A stretch of 64,000 nt of DNA from Noviherbaspirillum suwonense (GTDB lineage: Bacteria; Pseudomonadota; Gammaproteobacteria; Burkholderiales; Burkholderiaceae_D), in assembly GCF_900182955.1 (NCBI RefSeq), contig NZ_FXUL01000013.1:1-64000 (forward strand), written 5' to 3'. The translations under genes and the position numbers were made by a program. Shown here in pieces: positions 1 through 10,564 of the stretch (position 1 is the first letter of the stretch; every line of letters begins with the position of its first letter). The notes under the pieces are model-generated. The model did no database searches, was not told where the DNA came from, and worked only from the letters and a program-made list of their open reading frames with translations.

Positions 1-385
1 AAAAGGCGACCCCTACGATGGCGGTCCGCTGCGCGGACTGCACGCGCCGCCAGCACCTGAAACGGGAAGCGTCCGAAACTCGCTTCGCTCAGACAGCGGA
101 CGCTTCTTTATCCGTTTCAGGCACTGGCGACGCGTCGCCATCTAACGGGGATTCACTGCAACAGCAACGGCCACTTCAAAGGCAACTGCAACTGCAACCG
201 CAACTGCAACTGCAACCGCAACGGCAACTGCAACTGCAACCGCAACGGTCGCTGCGCGGGCAACTGCAACTGCAACTGTCGCTACGCGGAACATCAACGT
301 CAACAGTCGCTGCGCGGAGCTAACTGCAACAGCAACTGTCGCTACGCGGAACGTCAACAGCAACGGTCGCTGCGCGTAGCTAAAC
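1..385 (+). repeat. Structured intergenic repeat, copy 1 (5' end cut by window)
   Basis: The segment holds a short hairpin at 24-38 (GTCCGC, loop TGC, GCGGAC), a long hairpin at 48-129 built from two nested perfect stems (CCTGAAACGG/CCGTTTCAGG and GAAGCGTCCG/CGGACGCTTC), a palindrome at 126-139 (GGCGACGCGTCGCC), and then an array of GCAACN hexamers interrupted by GTCGCTGCGCGG-type units from about 158 to 385. Copies with the same parts lie at 14200-14600 (inverted) and 14774-15100. The array ends about 25 bp from the rsmA stop codon. It can be translated as a Gln/Leu or Val/Ala repeat peptide, but that is a by-product of the hexamers. The upstream part of this copy lies outside the window. 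Confidence 0.85.
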
Positions 386-410
386 GCAAAGACCGCGTGA
401 ACCGTCCTTG

Positions 411-1184
411 CTACTGCCGCACTGGCAAGTTGGCCAGCGCCACATATGCCTCCAGCCCCACCGTCTCCGCCCGCGCCTGCGGATCGATCCCCACGCTCTC
501 GAGGTCGGCCTCGGTAAACATCCCCGCCACGCAATTACGCAACACCTTCCGCCTCTGCGAAAACGCCTTCTGCACAACCGCCTCCAGCCGCGCGCCATGG
601 CAAGCCAGCGGCGCAGCCAGCGGAATCATCCGCACGATCGCCGAATCCACCTGCGGCGGCGGATCGAAGGCCGTCGGCGGCACCACGAACAGCAGGTCCA
701 TGTGATAGCGCCATTGCAGCATGACCGACAGCCGGCCATAGGTCTTGCTGCCCGGCGGCGCCACCATCCGCTCCACCACTTCCTTCTGCAGCATGAAATG
801 CTGATCCTGCACCAGCGGCGCCATCTCGGCCAGGTGGAACAGCAGCGGGCTGGAGATGTTGTAAGGCAGGTTGCCGACCACCCGGAGCTTGCCGCCCGCC
901 GGCGCCAGCGCGGCGAAGTCGTACTTCAGCGCGTCGCCGGAATGCACATGCAGCCGCTTCGGGTCGAAGGTCTTGTTGAGCCGTTCGACCAGGTCGCGGT
1001 CGAGTTCGACCACGTGCAGTTCGTCCAGGCGCTCCAATAGCAGCCGGGTCATCGCGGCCAGGCCGGGGCCGATCTCGACCATGACGTCGCCGGGCTTGGG
1101 GTCGATCGCCGTGATGATGTCATGCAGGACGGACTGGTCGGTCAGGAAATTCTGGCCGAAACGCTTGCGGGGTATGTGCTTCAT
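411..1184 (-). CDS. rsmA: 16S rRNA (adenine1518-N6/adenine1519-N6)-dimethyltransferase
   Basis: 257 aa, the usual length for RsmA/KsgA. It dimethylates two adjacent adenines in the 3'-terminal helix 45 of 16S rRNA, using SAM, late in small-subunit assembly. The N-terminus has KRFGQNFL, followed by the SAM-binding motif [11 protein letters not shown] at about residues 36-46 and the catalytic NLPYNISSP motif near residue 105, diagnostic of the family. The start overlaps the pdxA stop by 4 nt (ATGA), so the two are translationally coupled. It is the last gene of the lptD-surA-pdxA-rsmA run, an order also known from enterobacteria. The 3' flank is a structured repeat and no classical terminator is visible. 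Confidence 0.97.
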   Translation of the reverse strand: MKHIPRKRFGQNFLTDQSVLHDIITAIDPKPGDVMVEIGPGLAAMTRLLLERLDELHVVELDRDLVERLNKTFDPKRLHVHSGDALKYDFAALAPAGGKLRVVGNLPYNISSPLLFHLAEMAPLVQDQHFMLQKEVVERMVAPPGSKTYGRLSVMLQWRYHMDLLFVVPPTAFDPPPQVDSAIVRMIPLAAPLACHGARLEAVVQKAFSQRRKVLRNCVAGMFTEADLESVGIDPQARAETVGLEAYVALANLPVRQ

Positions 1185-2221
1185 TGAACCTTGCTGATTG
1201 CAGCGGCCATCCGGGCCGCGGTGCGGATGGCTTCCACCATGCTGCCATGTTCGGCCCGGCCCAGCCCGGCCGCGGCCAGGTCGAGCGCGGTGCCGTGGTC
1301 GACCGAGGTGCGGACGATGGGCAGGCCCAGCGTGATGTTGACGCCGCGGCCGAAGCTGGCGTGCTTGAGCACGGGCAGGCCCTGGTCGTGGTACATCGCC
1401 AGCACGCAGTCCGCCTCCTCGAGGTACTTGGGCTGGAACAGCGTGTCTGCCGGGTAAGGCCCGCGGGCGTCGATGCCGCGCTCGCGGGCGGCTTGCAGCG
1501 CGGGGATGATGACGTCGATTTCCTCGCGGCCGAGGTAGCCGTTCTCGCCGGCATGCGGGTTGAGTCCGGTGACCAGGATGCGCGGCGACGCGATGCCGAA
1601 CTTGCGCCGCAGGTCGGCGTCGACGATGTTCAGCGTGCGCGCGAGGCTGTCGCCGGTGATCGCGGCCGGCACGTCCTTCAGCGCCAGGTGGGTGGTGGCC
1701 AGCGCCACCCGCAGCGGCGGCGTGCTGGCCAGCGACGCCAGCATCATCACCACATGCGGCGTGCCGGTTTTTTCGGCGAGATACTCGGTATGCCCGGAAA
1801 ACGCGACGCCGGCGTCGTTGATCGTGCTCTTCTGCAGCGGCGCGGTGACCATCGCCGACAGCCAGCCGCGCTGCGCGCCCTCGATGGCGACGTCCAGCGT
1901 CTCGAGCACATAGCGGCCATTGTTCGGGTCCAGCACGCCCGGACTGACATGCGCGCCCAGCGTGCAGTCGATGACGGCGATCCGGTCCGGCGGGAAGTCG
2001 GGCAGGCCGTCGTTCCGCACCGCCATCTGCGACAGCGCCACCAGGCGGATCGCCGGGTCGATGGCGGCCGCGGTCATGGCCAGGAAAGCCGAGTCGCCGA
2101 CCAGCACGGTGCGCACTTCATTGCGCAAGTCCCAGGCGGCGCGGATCGCGATCTCGGGGCCGATGCCGGCCGGCTCGCCGGTCGTGATCGCAACCGGCGC
2201 AATGGCGCCTGCGGGCATCAT
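1181..2221 (-). CDS. pdxA: 4-hydroxythreonine-4-phosphate dehydrogenase
   Basis: 346 aa from the chosen ATG at 2221, which overlaps the surA TGA (ATGA). An upstream in-frame extension to 2296 runs inside surA and is not favoured. PdxA oxidises 4-phosphohydroxy-L-threonine with NAD in the DXP-dependent pyridoxal phosphate pathway. Family features seen are the N-terminal [12 protein letters not shown] motif, SGHTEYLAE in the middle, [10 protein letters not shown] near residue 215, and the C-terminal [11 protein letters not shown] segment with a metal-binding His, followed by [22 protein letters not shown]. Cytosolic homodimer in known members. Confidence 0.96.
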   Translation of the reverse strand: MMPAGAIAPVAITTGEPAGIGPEIAIRAAWDLRNEVRTVLVGDSAFLAMTAAAIDPAIRLVALSQMAVRNDGLPDFPPDRIAVIDCTLGAHVSPGVLDPNNGRYVLETLDVAIEGAQRGWLSAMVTAPLQKSTINDAGVAFSGHTEYLAEKTGTPHVVMMLASLASTPPLRVALATTHLALKDVPAAITGDSLARTLNIVDADLRRKFGIASPRILVTGLNPHAGENGYLGREEIDVIIPALQAARERGIDARGPYPADTLFQPKYLEEADCVLAMYHDQGLPVLKHASFGRGVNITLGLPIVRTSVDHGTALDLAAAGLGRAEHGSMVEAIRTAARMAAAISKVQ

Positions 2222-3711
2222 TTCCTGCCCGCGGCAGCCCCGAGTTCCTCGGCGCGGTACTCGACATAGGTACGGTCGCGCAGCTGGCGCAGCCACTCCT
2301 CGGTCTCTTCCTCGATCTTGCGCTCGCGCAGCGCCTGGCGGGCCTGCGTGCGCTGGCGTTCCTGCGAGACATCGTTGGTCTTGCGCTCGATGACCTGGAT
2401 CAGGTGATAGCCGAACGGCGACTCGATCGGTTCGCTGACCTGGCCGGGCTGCAGCGCATCCATCGCGCGCTCGAATTCGGGCACGGTGTCGCCCGGATAG
2501 AGCCAGCCGAGGTCGCCGCCCTTGGCGGCCGAGCCGTCGTTGGAATACAGGCGCGCCAGTTCGGGGAAGGTCGCCGCCTTGTTGTCCAGCCGCTCCTTCA
2601 GTTCGGTCAGCTTGCGCCGCGCTTCATTGGCAGGCACCACCTGGTTGACCTTGATGAGGATGTGCCGCGCATGGGTCTGGGTCACTGCCGCCACCGGCGC
2701 GCCGGCCTTGGCGGGCGTGGACGTGCGCCGTCCGAGCACGCGCAGGATATGGAAGCCATTGGCGCTCTTGGCCACCACCAGCTCGTTCTCGCGCCGGTCG
2801 GCGATCGCGTCGACGAAGATCTGCGGCAGCCGGTCGAGCGTGCGCCAGCCTATCTCGCCGCCCTTGAGCGCATCCGCCGCGTCGGAGTAGGTTGCCGCCA
2901 CGCGGGCGAAGTCGGCGCCGCTGCGCAGCTGCTGCAGCGCTTCCTCGGCTCGCTGGCGGCGCTGGGAGATCTGCTCGGCGCTGGCGTTTTCGGGGATGCG
3001 CACCAGGATCTGGGCCAGGTTGACCTCCGGCTGCGCGCCCTGCGCAGCGCCGCCGGCGGCCATGAAATTGTCGATCTCGGATTCGGTGATCTGCACCTTG
3101 CTGTCGACCTCGCGCTCGCGCAGGCGCTGCAGCAGGATTTCATTGCGGATGTCTTCGCGGAAGCGGCTGAACGTGACGCCATCGGCCTCGATGCGCTTGC
3201 GGAAATCGGCCAGCGTCAGGCCATTCTGCTCGGCGATGCGGGCGACCGCCGCGTCGAGCAGCGGGTCCTCGACCCGCAGGCCGCTTTCCTTGGCCAGCTG
3301 CAGCTGCGCGCGGTCGACGATCATCCGTTCGAGCAGCTGCTGCTGGAACTGCGCACGCGGCGGCACGGTGACGCCCTGGCTCTTCAGCCGCGCCTCGACC
3401 GTCTGCATGCGCGCCTCGAGTTCCTGCCCGGTAATGACTTCATTGTTGACCACGGCGACGATGGCGTCGATCGGGCGCACGCGCTGGGCGCTGGTGGACG
3501 TAGCGGTTGACGACGGCGCGGGGGATGTCGCGGCCGGGGCCGGCGCGGTGGCGCCGAGCCGCGGGGCGCCGCTGCCGGGCGCGGCATTGGGCACTTTCAG
3601 CGATTGCGACCAGGATGGCGGCGCTGCCAGCAGCGCACACAGCAGCGCCGGCATCAGTCGCACACGGCGGACAGGGTTCGGTTTGGAGCGTGAGGTGCGT
3701 TGGATTTTCAT
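2218..3711 (-). CDS. surA: Periplasmic chaperone and peptidyl-prolyl isomerase SurA
   Basis: 497 aa, somewhat longer than the E. coli protein (about 430) because of an Ala/Pro-rich linker after the signal peptide (residues about 1-36). SurA escorts unfolded outer-membrane proteins through the periplasm to the BAM complex. The SurA N-terminal chaperone domain spans about residues 80-200, starting with a [13 protein letters not shown] motif, and is followed by two parvulin-type rotamase domains (about 225-330 and 345-450). The second contains [17 protein letters not shown] and [15 protein letters not shown]. It sits directly downstream of lptD, a known client, with about 30 nt between them. Confidence 0.96.
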   Translation of the reverse strand: MKIQRTSRSKPNPVRRVRLMPALLCALLAAPPSWSQSLKVPNAAPGSGAPRLGATAPAPAATSPAPSSTATSTSAQRVRPIDAIVAVVNNEVITGQELEARMQTVEARLKSQGVTVPPRAQFQQQLLERMIVDRAQLQLAKESGLRVEDPLLDAAVARIAEQNGLTLADFRKRIEADGVTFSRFREDIRNEILLQRLREREVDSKVQITESEIDNFMAAGGAAQGAQPEVNLAQILVRIPENASAEQISQRRQRAEEALQQLRSGADFARVAATYSDAADALKGGEIGWRTLDRLPQIFVDAIADRRENELVVAKSANGFHILRVLGRRTSTPAKAGAPVAAVTQTHARHILIKVNQVVPANEARRKLTELKERLDNKAATFPELARLYSNDGSAAKGGDLGWLYPGDTVPEFERAMDALQPGQVSEPIESPFGYHLIQVIERKTNDVSQERQRTQARQALRERKIEEETEEWLRQLRDRTYVEYRAEELGAAAGRK

Positions 3712-3743
3712 GGGACCTTCATTCGTGGTGGTGAGGCAGGCGC

Positions 3744-5969
3744 TCAGCGCACCGGCTCGTTCACTCGTGTGTAGCCGGGCACGCTATTGCGCAGCGCCGT
3801 CAGGGGGTTGGAGCCAAGGCTGGACAGGCCGGTCAGCTCGAGCTGGAAGAACAGGGACGTCGTGGCGACGTTGGTGGCGGTAGGCGTACGCTGGGCAACC
3901 ACGCGGAACACCCAGCAGTCGTCCTTGTACTCCAGGCCAGCCAGTCCCTCGGACACCCGGTTTTCAAGTCTTGAGTAGTTTACACGCGCTACGCCATAAA
4001 GGCGGTTGGCGATTGGCCACTGGCCCGACAGGTCGACCAGGTCGACGCCGGTCGGCACGTCCTTGCGGAACTGCAGGTTCAGCACACGCTGCGGCCCGGG
4101 CAGCCAGCGCACGCCGAAGCTGGACGCATTGGTCTTCCCGATGCTCTGGCTGTACTGCACGCCGGCGTCCACCGCCAGCGCCTGGGTCAGCTGGCCCGAC
4201 ACGGCCGCCAGCAGGTCGGACTTGTTCTCGCTGGCGCTGCCGCCGGCGTTGACCGCGCCGGCGCTGGCGATCGCCTGCTCATTGGTCACCCGCTGCTGGT
4301 TGAAATAAAACCGCTGGCCCACGGCCATGCGCACCCGCTCCACGCCGTCTTCCTCGATGAAGCGGGACACCACGGCCGCGGTCAGCTGGTTGGCGTCGCT
4401 GATGCGGTCGTTGCCGACGTAGCGGTTTTCGCTGAAGATCTGCGAGAAATTGAATTCGGCCAGCGTGGTGTCGAACAGCGGAAACTTGCTCTGGTCCTTG
4501 TAGGGCGTGTAGACGTAGAACAGCCGCGGCTCCAGCGTCTGCGTCGCCTGGCGGCCGAGGAAGCTGGTTTCCCGCTCGAACACCAGCCCGCTGTCGATCG
4601 AGAACGTCGGCAGCGTGCGGCTCAGCGTGGTCGGGTTGCCGGTGGCGACATTGTTCAGGCTGTAGCTGCTGGAATGGACCGAGGCGCTGGGCGTGATGAA
4701 ATAGCCGGGCGCGATGATCGGGTAGGACACCCGCGGGTTGATCACGCTGCGGTCGCCGCGGACCAGGTCGGGGTGATAGAAACGGGTGAAGTCCGACACC
4801 ACCCCGAGGTCGAATCCGCCGACACCCTGGCGCGCCGCGGTTACGCCCAGCTGGGGCAGCCTGTCGTACGGGCGGCCGATGGGCACCAGCGGGTCCTGCA
4901 GCACCTGGTAGTTGGTGGTGCGGGCGATCGCGCTCCAGTAGGGCTGCGCATAGCTCAGGCTGAGGTCGCGCAGCAGCAGCCGCTCGCGGGTATTGGTGAT
5001 GCTGCCCGGAAAGTCATTTGGATACTCGTTGTCGGACGCGGCATTGACGTTGGCATTGAACGTCAGTCCCGGCGCCAGCGTCTGGGTGTGCAGCGCGCTC
5101 AGCGCGCCGCGGCTTTCGCCGGTCACCCTGTCGTTCATGATGCCCTCGATGCGCGTGCGTCCGGCATAGCCGTCGCCGAGGTAGCGCGCCTGCGCGCCCA
5201 GCTGCAGGCCGCGCCGGGCGATGAGGCGCGGATACAGCGTCAGGTCGCGGTTGGGCGCGATATTGAAGTAATACGGCGTCGACACTTCCAGGCCGCCGCG
5301 GCTGGTCGCGCCGATGGTGGGCGCGAGGAAGCCGGACTTGCGGGCATCCGACAGCGGGAAGGTCAGGTAGGGCGAGCCGAACAGCGGCACGCCCTTGAAG
5401 TAGACGACGGCGCGCGACGCGGTGCCGATGTCGCGGCCGGTGTCGAGGTTCATGGTGCCGGTCTGCAGGTACCAGTCGGGGTCCGGCCCCTCGCAGGTGC
5501 TGTAGGTGCCGTTCTGCACCACCGCGCGGTCGCGGGCCTCGAAGTCGATGCGGTCGGCCTTGCCCTGCGCATTGCGGATGCCCAGGTGGTAGGTCGGGTT
5601 TTCGACGTAGCCTTCGCCGGTATCGAGCTTCAGGTCCATCTCGTCGCCGGTATAGCGGTCGCCGAAACGTTTCAGCCGCACGTTGCCGGTGGCCTTGACC
5701 CGGTCCTCGACCACGTCGTAGGTGGCGCGGTCGGCATTGAGCGTGGTCTCGCCGCGGGTCACTTCGGCATCCTGTTCCAGGATGACTTCGCGGTCGGGAC
5801 GGCCGGTCATGCGTTCGGCGCCCAGGTTGGTCGGCGCGTTCGGGTCGTCGACCGGGCGCCTCGGCGCGGACTGGGCGTCGGCAAGGAGGGGAATGGAGGC
5901 CGCCGTCAGGGCAACCGTCAGTGCGCGAACCAGTCGTCCGGAAGGAGAAAAGCGGGGGCGGCGAGTCAT
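3744..5969 (-). CDS. lptD: LPS-assembly outer membrane protein LptD
   Basis: 741 aa from the ATG at 5969, which begins a signal peptide ending near ADAQ. The frame stays open to a TTG at 6074, so a longer form cannot be excluded, but that extension has no signal character. LptD with LptE inserts lipopolysaccharide into the outer leaflet. An N-terminal OstA/LptA-like beta-jellyroll (about residues 40-170) precedes the large C-terminal barrel. Cysteines in STCEGPDPDWYLQ and in YKDDCWVF near the C-terminus match the family's inter-domain disulphide positions. It is the first gene of the lptD-surA-pdxA-rsmA run. Confidence 0.95.
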   Translation of the reverse strand: MTRRPRFSPSGRLVRALTVALTAASIPLLADAQSAPRRPVDDPNAPTNLGAERMTGRPDREVILEQDAEVTRGETTLNADRATYDVVEDRVKATGNVRLKRFGDRYTGDEMDLKLDTGEGYVENPTYHLGIRNAQGKADRIDFEARDRAVVQNGTYSTCEGPDPDWYLQTGTMNLDTGRDIGTASRAVVYFKGVPLFGSPYLTFPLSDARKSGFLAPTIGATSRGGLEVSTPYYFNIAPNRDLTLYPRLIARRGLQLGAQARYLGDGYAGRTRIEGIMNDRVTGESRGALSALHTQTLAPGLTFNANVNAASDNEYPNDFPGSITNTRERLLLRDLSLSYAQPYWSAIARTTNYQVLQDPLVPIGRPYDRLPQLGVTAARQGVGGFDLGVVSDFTRFYHPDLVRGDRSVINPRVSYPIIAPGYFITPSASVHSSSYSLNNVATGNPTTLSRTLPTFSIDSGLVFERETSFLGRQATQTLEPRLFYVYTPYKDQSKFPLFDTTLAEFNFSQIFSENRYVGNDRISDANQLTAAVVSRFIEEDGVERVRMAVGQRFYFNQQRVTNEQAIASAGAVNAGGSASENKSDLLAAVSGQLTQALAVDAGVQYSQSIGKTNASSFGVRWLPGPQRVLNLQFRKDVPTGVDLVDLSGQWPIANRLYGVARVNYSRLENRVSEGLAGLEYKDDCWVFRVVAQRTPTATNVATTSLFFQLELTGLSSLGSNPLTALRNSVPGYTRVNEPVR

Positions 5970-6299
5970 GGGCAGAGGAGCGGCAACACCATAGAAGGAG
6001 CGGATTTTGTCGTTGGATACCAGTCCCGCGCCATGACCTGCCGAATGAAACCGGTGGATTTTTTCGTCTGGCAAGGCGCGGGGGGAGTGAATAGCTGGCT
6101 ATCCACGACGGGCGCAACGCAGCCAGCCGGAAAAAGACGCGATTTCATGGTGCGTTATGGTTTGGGGTTGGTAGGTAATCCCTTATTATATGAGAACTCC
6201 GCAGTCCGGCCCGCTTTAGCGGGCGGCTTCAGCAGTCGACCCTCGGCCCGCTCCCGGAACGCCCACGAATCATTTTCAGACGAACGCCAAGACCGCACC
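5970..6299. promoter_or_regulatory. Divergent intergenic region lptD/amgK
   Basis: 330 bp between two divergent operons. It contains a short AT-rich island (about 6181-6192, with TATTAT at 6184-6189) that could serve as a -10 element for amgK, and a hairpin GCCCGC-TTTA-GCGGGC at 6209-6224. Part of the region is an open-frame extension of lptD (to 6074). No confident -35 element or operator was seen. Confidence 0.35.
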
Positions 6300-7325
6300 A
6301 TGCCCCTGCAAGCCCCCAACGACCCGCGACTGACCCAGGCCGGCCAGTGGCTCGCCACGCTGGCCGAGCCCGCGCTGCGCATCGATACGCTGCGCCCGGC
6401 CTCCGCCGACGCCAGCTTCCGCCGCTACTTCCGCATCGACGCCGCCGACGGCGCCAGCTACATCCTGATGGACGCGCCGCCGCCGCAGGAAGACGTGCGT
6501 CCCTTCGTCCGTGTCGCCGAGCTGTTCGGGCAGACCGGGGTGTCGGTGCCGCAGGTGCTGGCGCAGGACGCGGAACACGGCTTCCTGCTGCTGACCGACC
6601 TGGGCTCGACCACCTACCTGCGCCAGCTCAACGCCGACACCGCGCACAAGCTCTATCTCGACGCGATCGACGCGCTGGTGCTGCTGCAGGCGCAGAGCCA
6701 GCCGGACATGCTGCCCGAATACGACCGCGCGCTGCTGCTGCGCGAGCTGCAGCTCTTCCCCGACTGGTACGTCGCCAAACACCGCGGCGTGACGCTGGAC
6801 GACAAGCAGCAGGCGTCGCTGCAGAAGGTGTTCGACGCGCTGCTGGCCAACAACCTGGCCCAGCCGCAGGTCTATGTGCACCGCGACTACCATTCGCGCA
6901 ACCTGATGGTGCTGGACGCCGGCAACCCCGGCATCCTCGACTTCCAGGACGCGGTCTACGGCCCCATCACCTACGACCTGGTCTCGCTGCTGCGCGACGC
7001 CTACATTCAGTGGGACGAGGAACTGGTGCTGGACTGGGCGATACGCTACTGGGAGAAGGCGCGCCGCGCCGGGCTGCCGGTAGCCAACGACATCGACAGC
7101 TTCTACCGCGACTTCGAGTTCATGGGCCTGCAGCGGCACCTGAAGGTGCTGGGCATCTTCGCCCGCCTCTATCACCGCGACGGCAAGGCCGCCTATCTCG
7201 ACGACATGCCGCTGGTGATGGAATACACCCGCAAGACCGCAGGCCGCTACCGCGAGCTGGCGCCGCTGATCCGCATCCTCGACGTGCTGGAAAACACCAG
7301 CTCGGGCGTCGGCTACACCTTCTGA
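6300..7325 (+). CDS. amgK: N-acetylmuramate/N-acetylglucosamine kinase (AmgK-type phosphotransferase)
   Basis: 341 aa from the ATG at 6300. The frame is open far upstream, but that part is the complement of lptD. It belongs to the aminoglycoside phosphotransferase-like kinase fold: the ATP/catalytic-loop motif VYVHRDYHSRNLM (Asp as catalytic base, Asn as metal ligand) lies near residues 195-207 and the metal-binding ILDFQDAVYGP near 215-225. In Pseudomonas and many beta/gammaproteobacteria AmgK phosphorylates recycled MurNAc and GlcNAc at C1, feeding MurU and bypassing de novo UDP-MurNAc synthesis. The next gene is the MurU partner 7 nt downstream, which strongly supports this function. Confidence 0.92.
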   Translation: MPLQAPNDPRLTQAGQWLATLAEPALRIDTLRPASADASFRRYFRIDAADGASYILMDAPPPQEDVRPFVRVAELFGQTGVSVPQVLAQDAEHGFLLLTDLGSTTYLRQLNADTAHKLYLDAIDALVLLQAQSQPDMLPEYDRALLLRELQLFPDWYVAKHRGVTLDDKQQASLQKVFDALLANNLAQPQVYVHRDYHSRNLMVLDAGNPGILDFQDAVYGPITYDLVSLLRDAYIQWDEELVLDWAIRYWEKARRAGLPVANDIDSFYRDFEFMGLQRHLKVLGIFARLYHRDGKAAYLDDMPLVMEYTRKTAGRYRELAPLIRILDVLENTSSGVGYTF

Positions 7326-7332
7326 GCCGGCG

Positions 7333-8061
7333 ATGAAAGCAATGATCCTTGCCGCCGGCCGCGGCGAACGGATGCGGCCCCTGACCGACGCCTGCCCGAA
7401 GCCGTTGCTGAAAGTGCGCGGCCGGCCGCTGATCCTGTGGCAGGTGCTGAACCTGGTGCGGGCCGGCATCACCGACATCGTCATCAACCATGCGCACCTC
7501 GGCCACATGATCGAGGCAGCGCTGGGCGACGGCAGCCGTTACGGCGCCCGCATCGCCTACTCGCCCGAAGGCACGGCGCTGGAAACCGCCGGCGGCATCG
7601 CCCGCGCGCGCGCGGACGGTTTGCTGGGCGACGCGCCCTTCGTCGCGCTGTCCGGCGACATCTATGCGCCGCATTTCGACTTCACCCAGGTGCTCGACGC
7701 CCTGCAGGACAACGACGTCTGGGGCAATCCGCATCCGGCAGACAAGCGCGACATCGCCTGGCTCTACCTGGTGAAGAATCCGCCGTTCCACCCGCAAGGC
7801 GATTTCGCGCTTTCCAACTACACGATACGCTCGGACGGCGCGCCCAAGCATACCTTCGCCAACATCGGCGTGTACCGGCCCGAGATGTTCGACGGCATCG
7901 TGCCGGGCGAACGCGCCAAGCTCGGGCCGCTGCTGCACGACTATGCGGCCAGGGGGCTGGTCGGCGGCGAGCTGTACAACGGCATGTGGGAAAACGTCGG
8001 CACGCCCGACCAGCTCGCCGCGCTCAATGCGCCGCTGGTCGTGCCGCCCAAGGGACAATAA
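7333..8061 (+). CDS. murU: N-acetylmuramate alpha-1-phosphate uridylyltransferase
   Basis: 242 aa. The nucleotidyltransferase signature LAAGRGERMRPLTD sits at residues about 6-19, with CPKPLLKVRGRPLI directly after it. MurU transfers UMP to MurNAc-1-phosphate, giving UDP-MurNAc in the cell-wall recycling bypass. In organisms that have it the bypass is associated with intrinsic tolerance to fosfomycin, because it skips MurA. It follows amgK by 7 nt and precedes pepP by 19 nt, so all three are probably one transcript. Confidence 0.93.
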   Translation: MKAMILAAGRGERMRPLTDACPKPLLKVRGRPLILWQVLNLVRAGITDIVINHAHLGHMIEAALGDGSRYGARIAYSPEGTALETAGGIARARADGLLGDAPFVALSGDIYAPHFDFTQVLDALQDNDVWGNPHPADKRDIAWLYLVKNPPFHPQGDFALSNYTIRSDGAPKHTFANIGVYRPEMFDGIVPGERAKLGPLLHDYAARGLVGGELYNGMWENVGTPDQLAALNAPLVVPPKGQ

Positions 8062-8080
8062 GCGACAACCAAGGACAGCC

Positions 8081-9418
<1,338 letters not shown>

Positions 9419-9420
9419 AC

Positions 9421-10563
9421 ATGGCTACGGCCGGCGACCATGACATCCTGATCGGCGGCGCCGGGCCGGTGGGCCTGGCGCTGGCCGCGATGCTGGTGCG
9501 GCAGGGCATGCCGCCGCAGCGCATCGCGCTGATCGACGCCAGGCCGCTCGAGCAGGCAGTGCATGACCCGCGTTCGCTGGCGCTGTCCTGGGGCAGCCGC
9601 CAGCTGCTCGAAGAGATACGGGCCTGGCCCGCGGGAGCCACGCCCATCCGCGAGATCCACGTGTCGCGGCGCGGCCATTTTGGCCGCACCCTGATGACGG
9701 CCGCGGAGTTTTCATTGCCCGAGCTCGGCTATGTCAGCCGCTACGGCGCGCTGGTGCGGGCCCTGTCGGCCGCCGCCACCGCGGCCGGCGTGCATGTGCT
9801 GCGGCCGATGCTTATTGCGTCCCGCGAGGAAACCGCCGACGGCGTCGCGCTGCTGCTGGCGGACGGCCGCAGCCTGCATGGCCGGATCATGGTCCAGGCC
9901 GAAGGCGGCCTGTTCGCCGACCAGCCCGGCAAGCCCATCAGCCGCGACTACAACCAGACCGCGGTCATATCGCATGTCACCGTCAGCGCGCCGATAGAGG
10001 CGCGCGCATTCGAGCGCTTCACCGACGAAGGTCCGCTGGCGCTGCTGCCGCAGGACGACGGCTATGCGCTGGTCTGGTGCCTGCGCCCCGCCCGCGCCGG
10101 CCAGGTCGCCGCGCTGCCGGACGACGCCTTCCTGGCGCAGCTGCAGCAGGCATTCGGCCACCGCCTCGGCCGCATCCTGAGCGCCACGCCGCGCATCAGC
10201 TACCCGCTGGGCCTGAACGCCGGCGCGCATCACACCGCGCGCATGGTCGCCATCGGCAACGCTGCCCAGACCCTGCACCCGGTCGCCGGCCAGGGCCTGA
10301 ACCTCGGCCTGCGCGACGCCGCGGTGCTGTCCCGCATGCTGGCGACCGACGCCACGCCATTGGCGCTGCAACGCTACGTTTCCCGGCGCAGCCCGGACCG
10401 CCGCGCCACCATCGCGCTGACCGACGCGATGGCCCGCGTCTTTTCCAGCGCCCCGGATGGCGCATTCAGCCAGGGACTGCTGGGCATATCACTGGGCCTG
10501 ATGGACATGGTGCGGCCCGTGAAAAGCCTGCTGGCCGAACAGATGATGTTCGGCCGGCGCTAG
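9421..10563 (+). CDS. UbiH/UbiF-family FAD-dependent hydroxylase
   Basis: 380 aa from the ATG at 9421, 2 nt after the pepP stop. It is a flavin monooxygenase with the Rossmann FAD motif GGAGPVGLALAAML at about residues 13-26 and the C-terminal FAD-binding segment AQTLHPVAGQGLNLGLRDA near residues 281-299, the signature of the UbiH/COQ6 family. Members hydroxylate the benzoquinone ring during ubiquinone synthesis. Context next to pepP fits UbiH, but which ring position it modifies cannot be told from sequence alone. Confidence 0.87.
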   Translation: MATAGDHDILIGGAGPVGLALAAMLVRQGMPPQRIALIDARPLEQAVHDPRSLALSWGSRQLLEEIRAWPAGATPIREIHVSRRGHFGRTLMTAAEFSLPELGYVSRYGALVRALSAAATAAGVHVLRPMLIASREETADGVALLLADGRSLHGRIMVQAEGGLFADQPGKPISRDYNQTAVISHVTVSAPIEARAFERFTDEGPLALLPQDDGYALVWCLRPARAGQVAALPDDAFLAQLQQAFGHRLGRILSATPRISYPLGLNAGAHHTARMVAIGNAAQTLHPVAGQGLNLGLRDAAVLSRMLATDATPLALQRYVSRRSPDRRATIALTDAMARVFSSAPDGAFSQGLLGISLGLMDMVRPVKSLLAEQMMFGRR

Positions 10564-10564
10564 C

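Noticed and set aside
158-345. CRISPR array
   Set aside because: Repeats are 6-bp units without spacers of regular length, and no cas genes are nearby.
18-534. Open frames giving Gln/Leu- or Val/Ala-repeat peptides
   Set aside because: They are translations of the GCAACN hexamer array and hairpins; the reading frame has no start signals and the conserved unit is the nucleic-acid structure.
4674-6299. N-terminal extension of the amgK frame
   Set aside because: It lies antisense to lptD; the kinase domain begins after the ATG at 6300.
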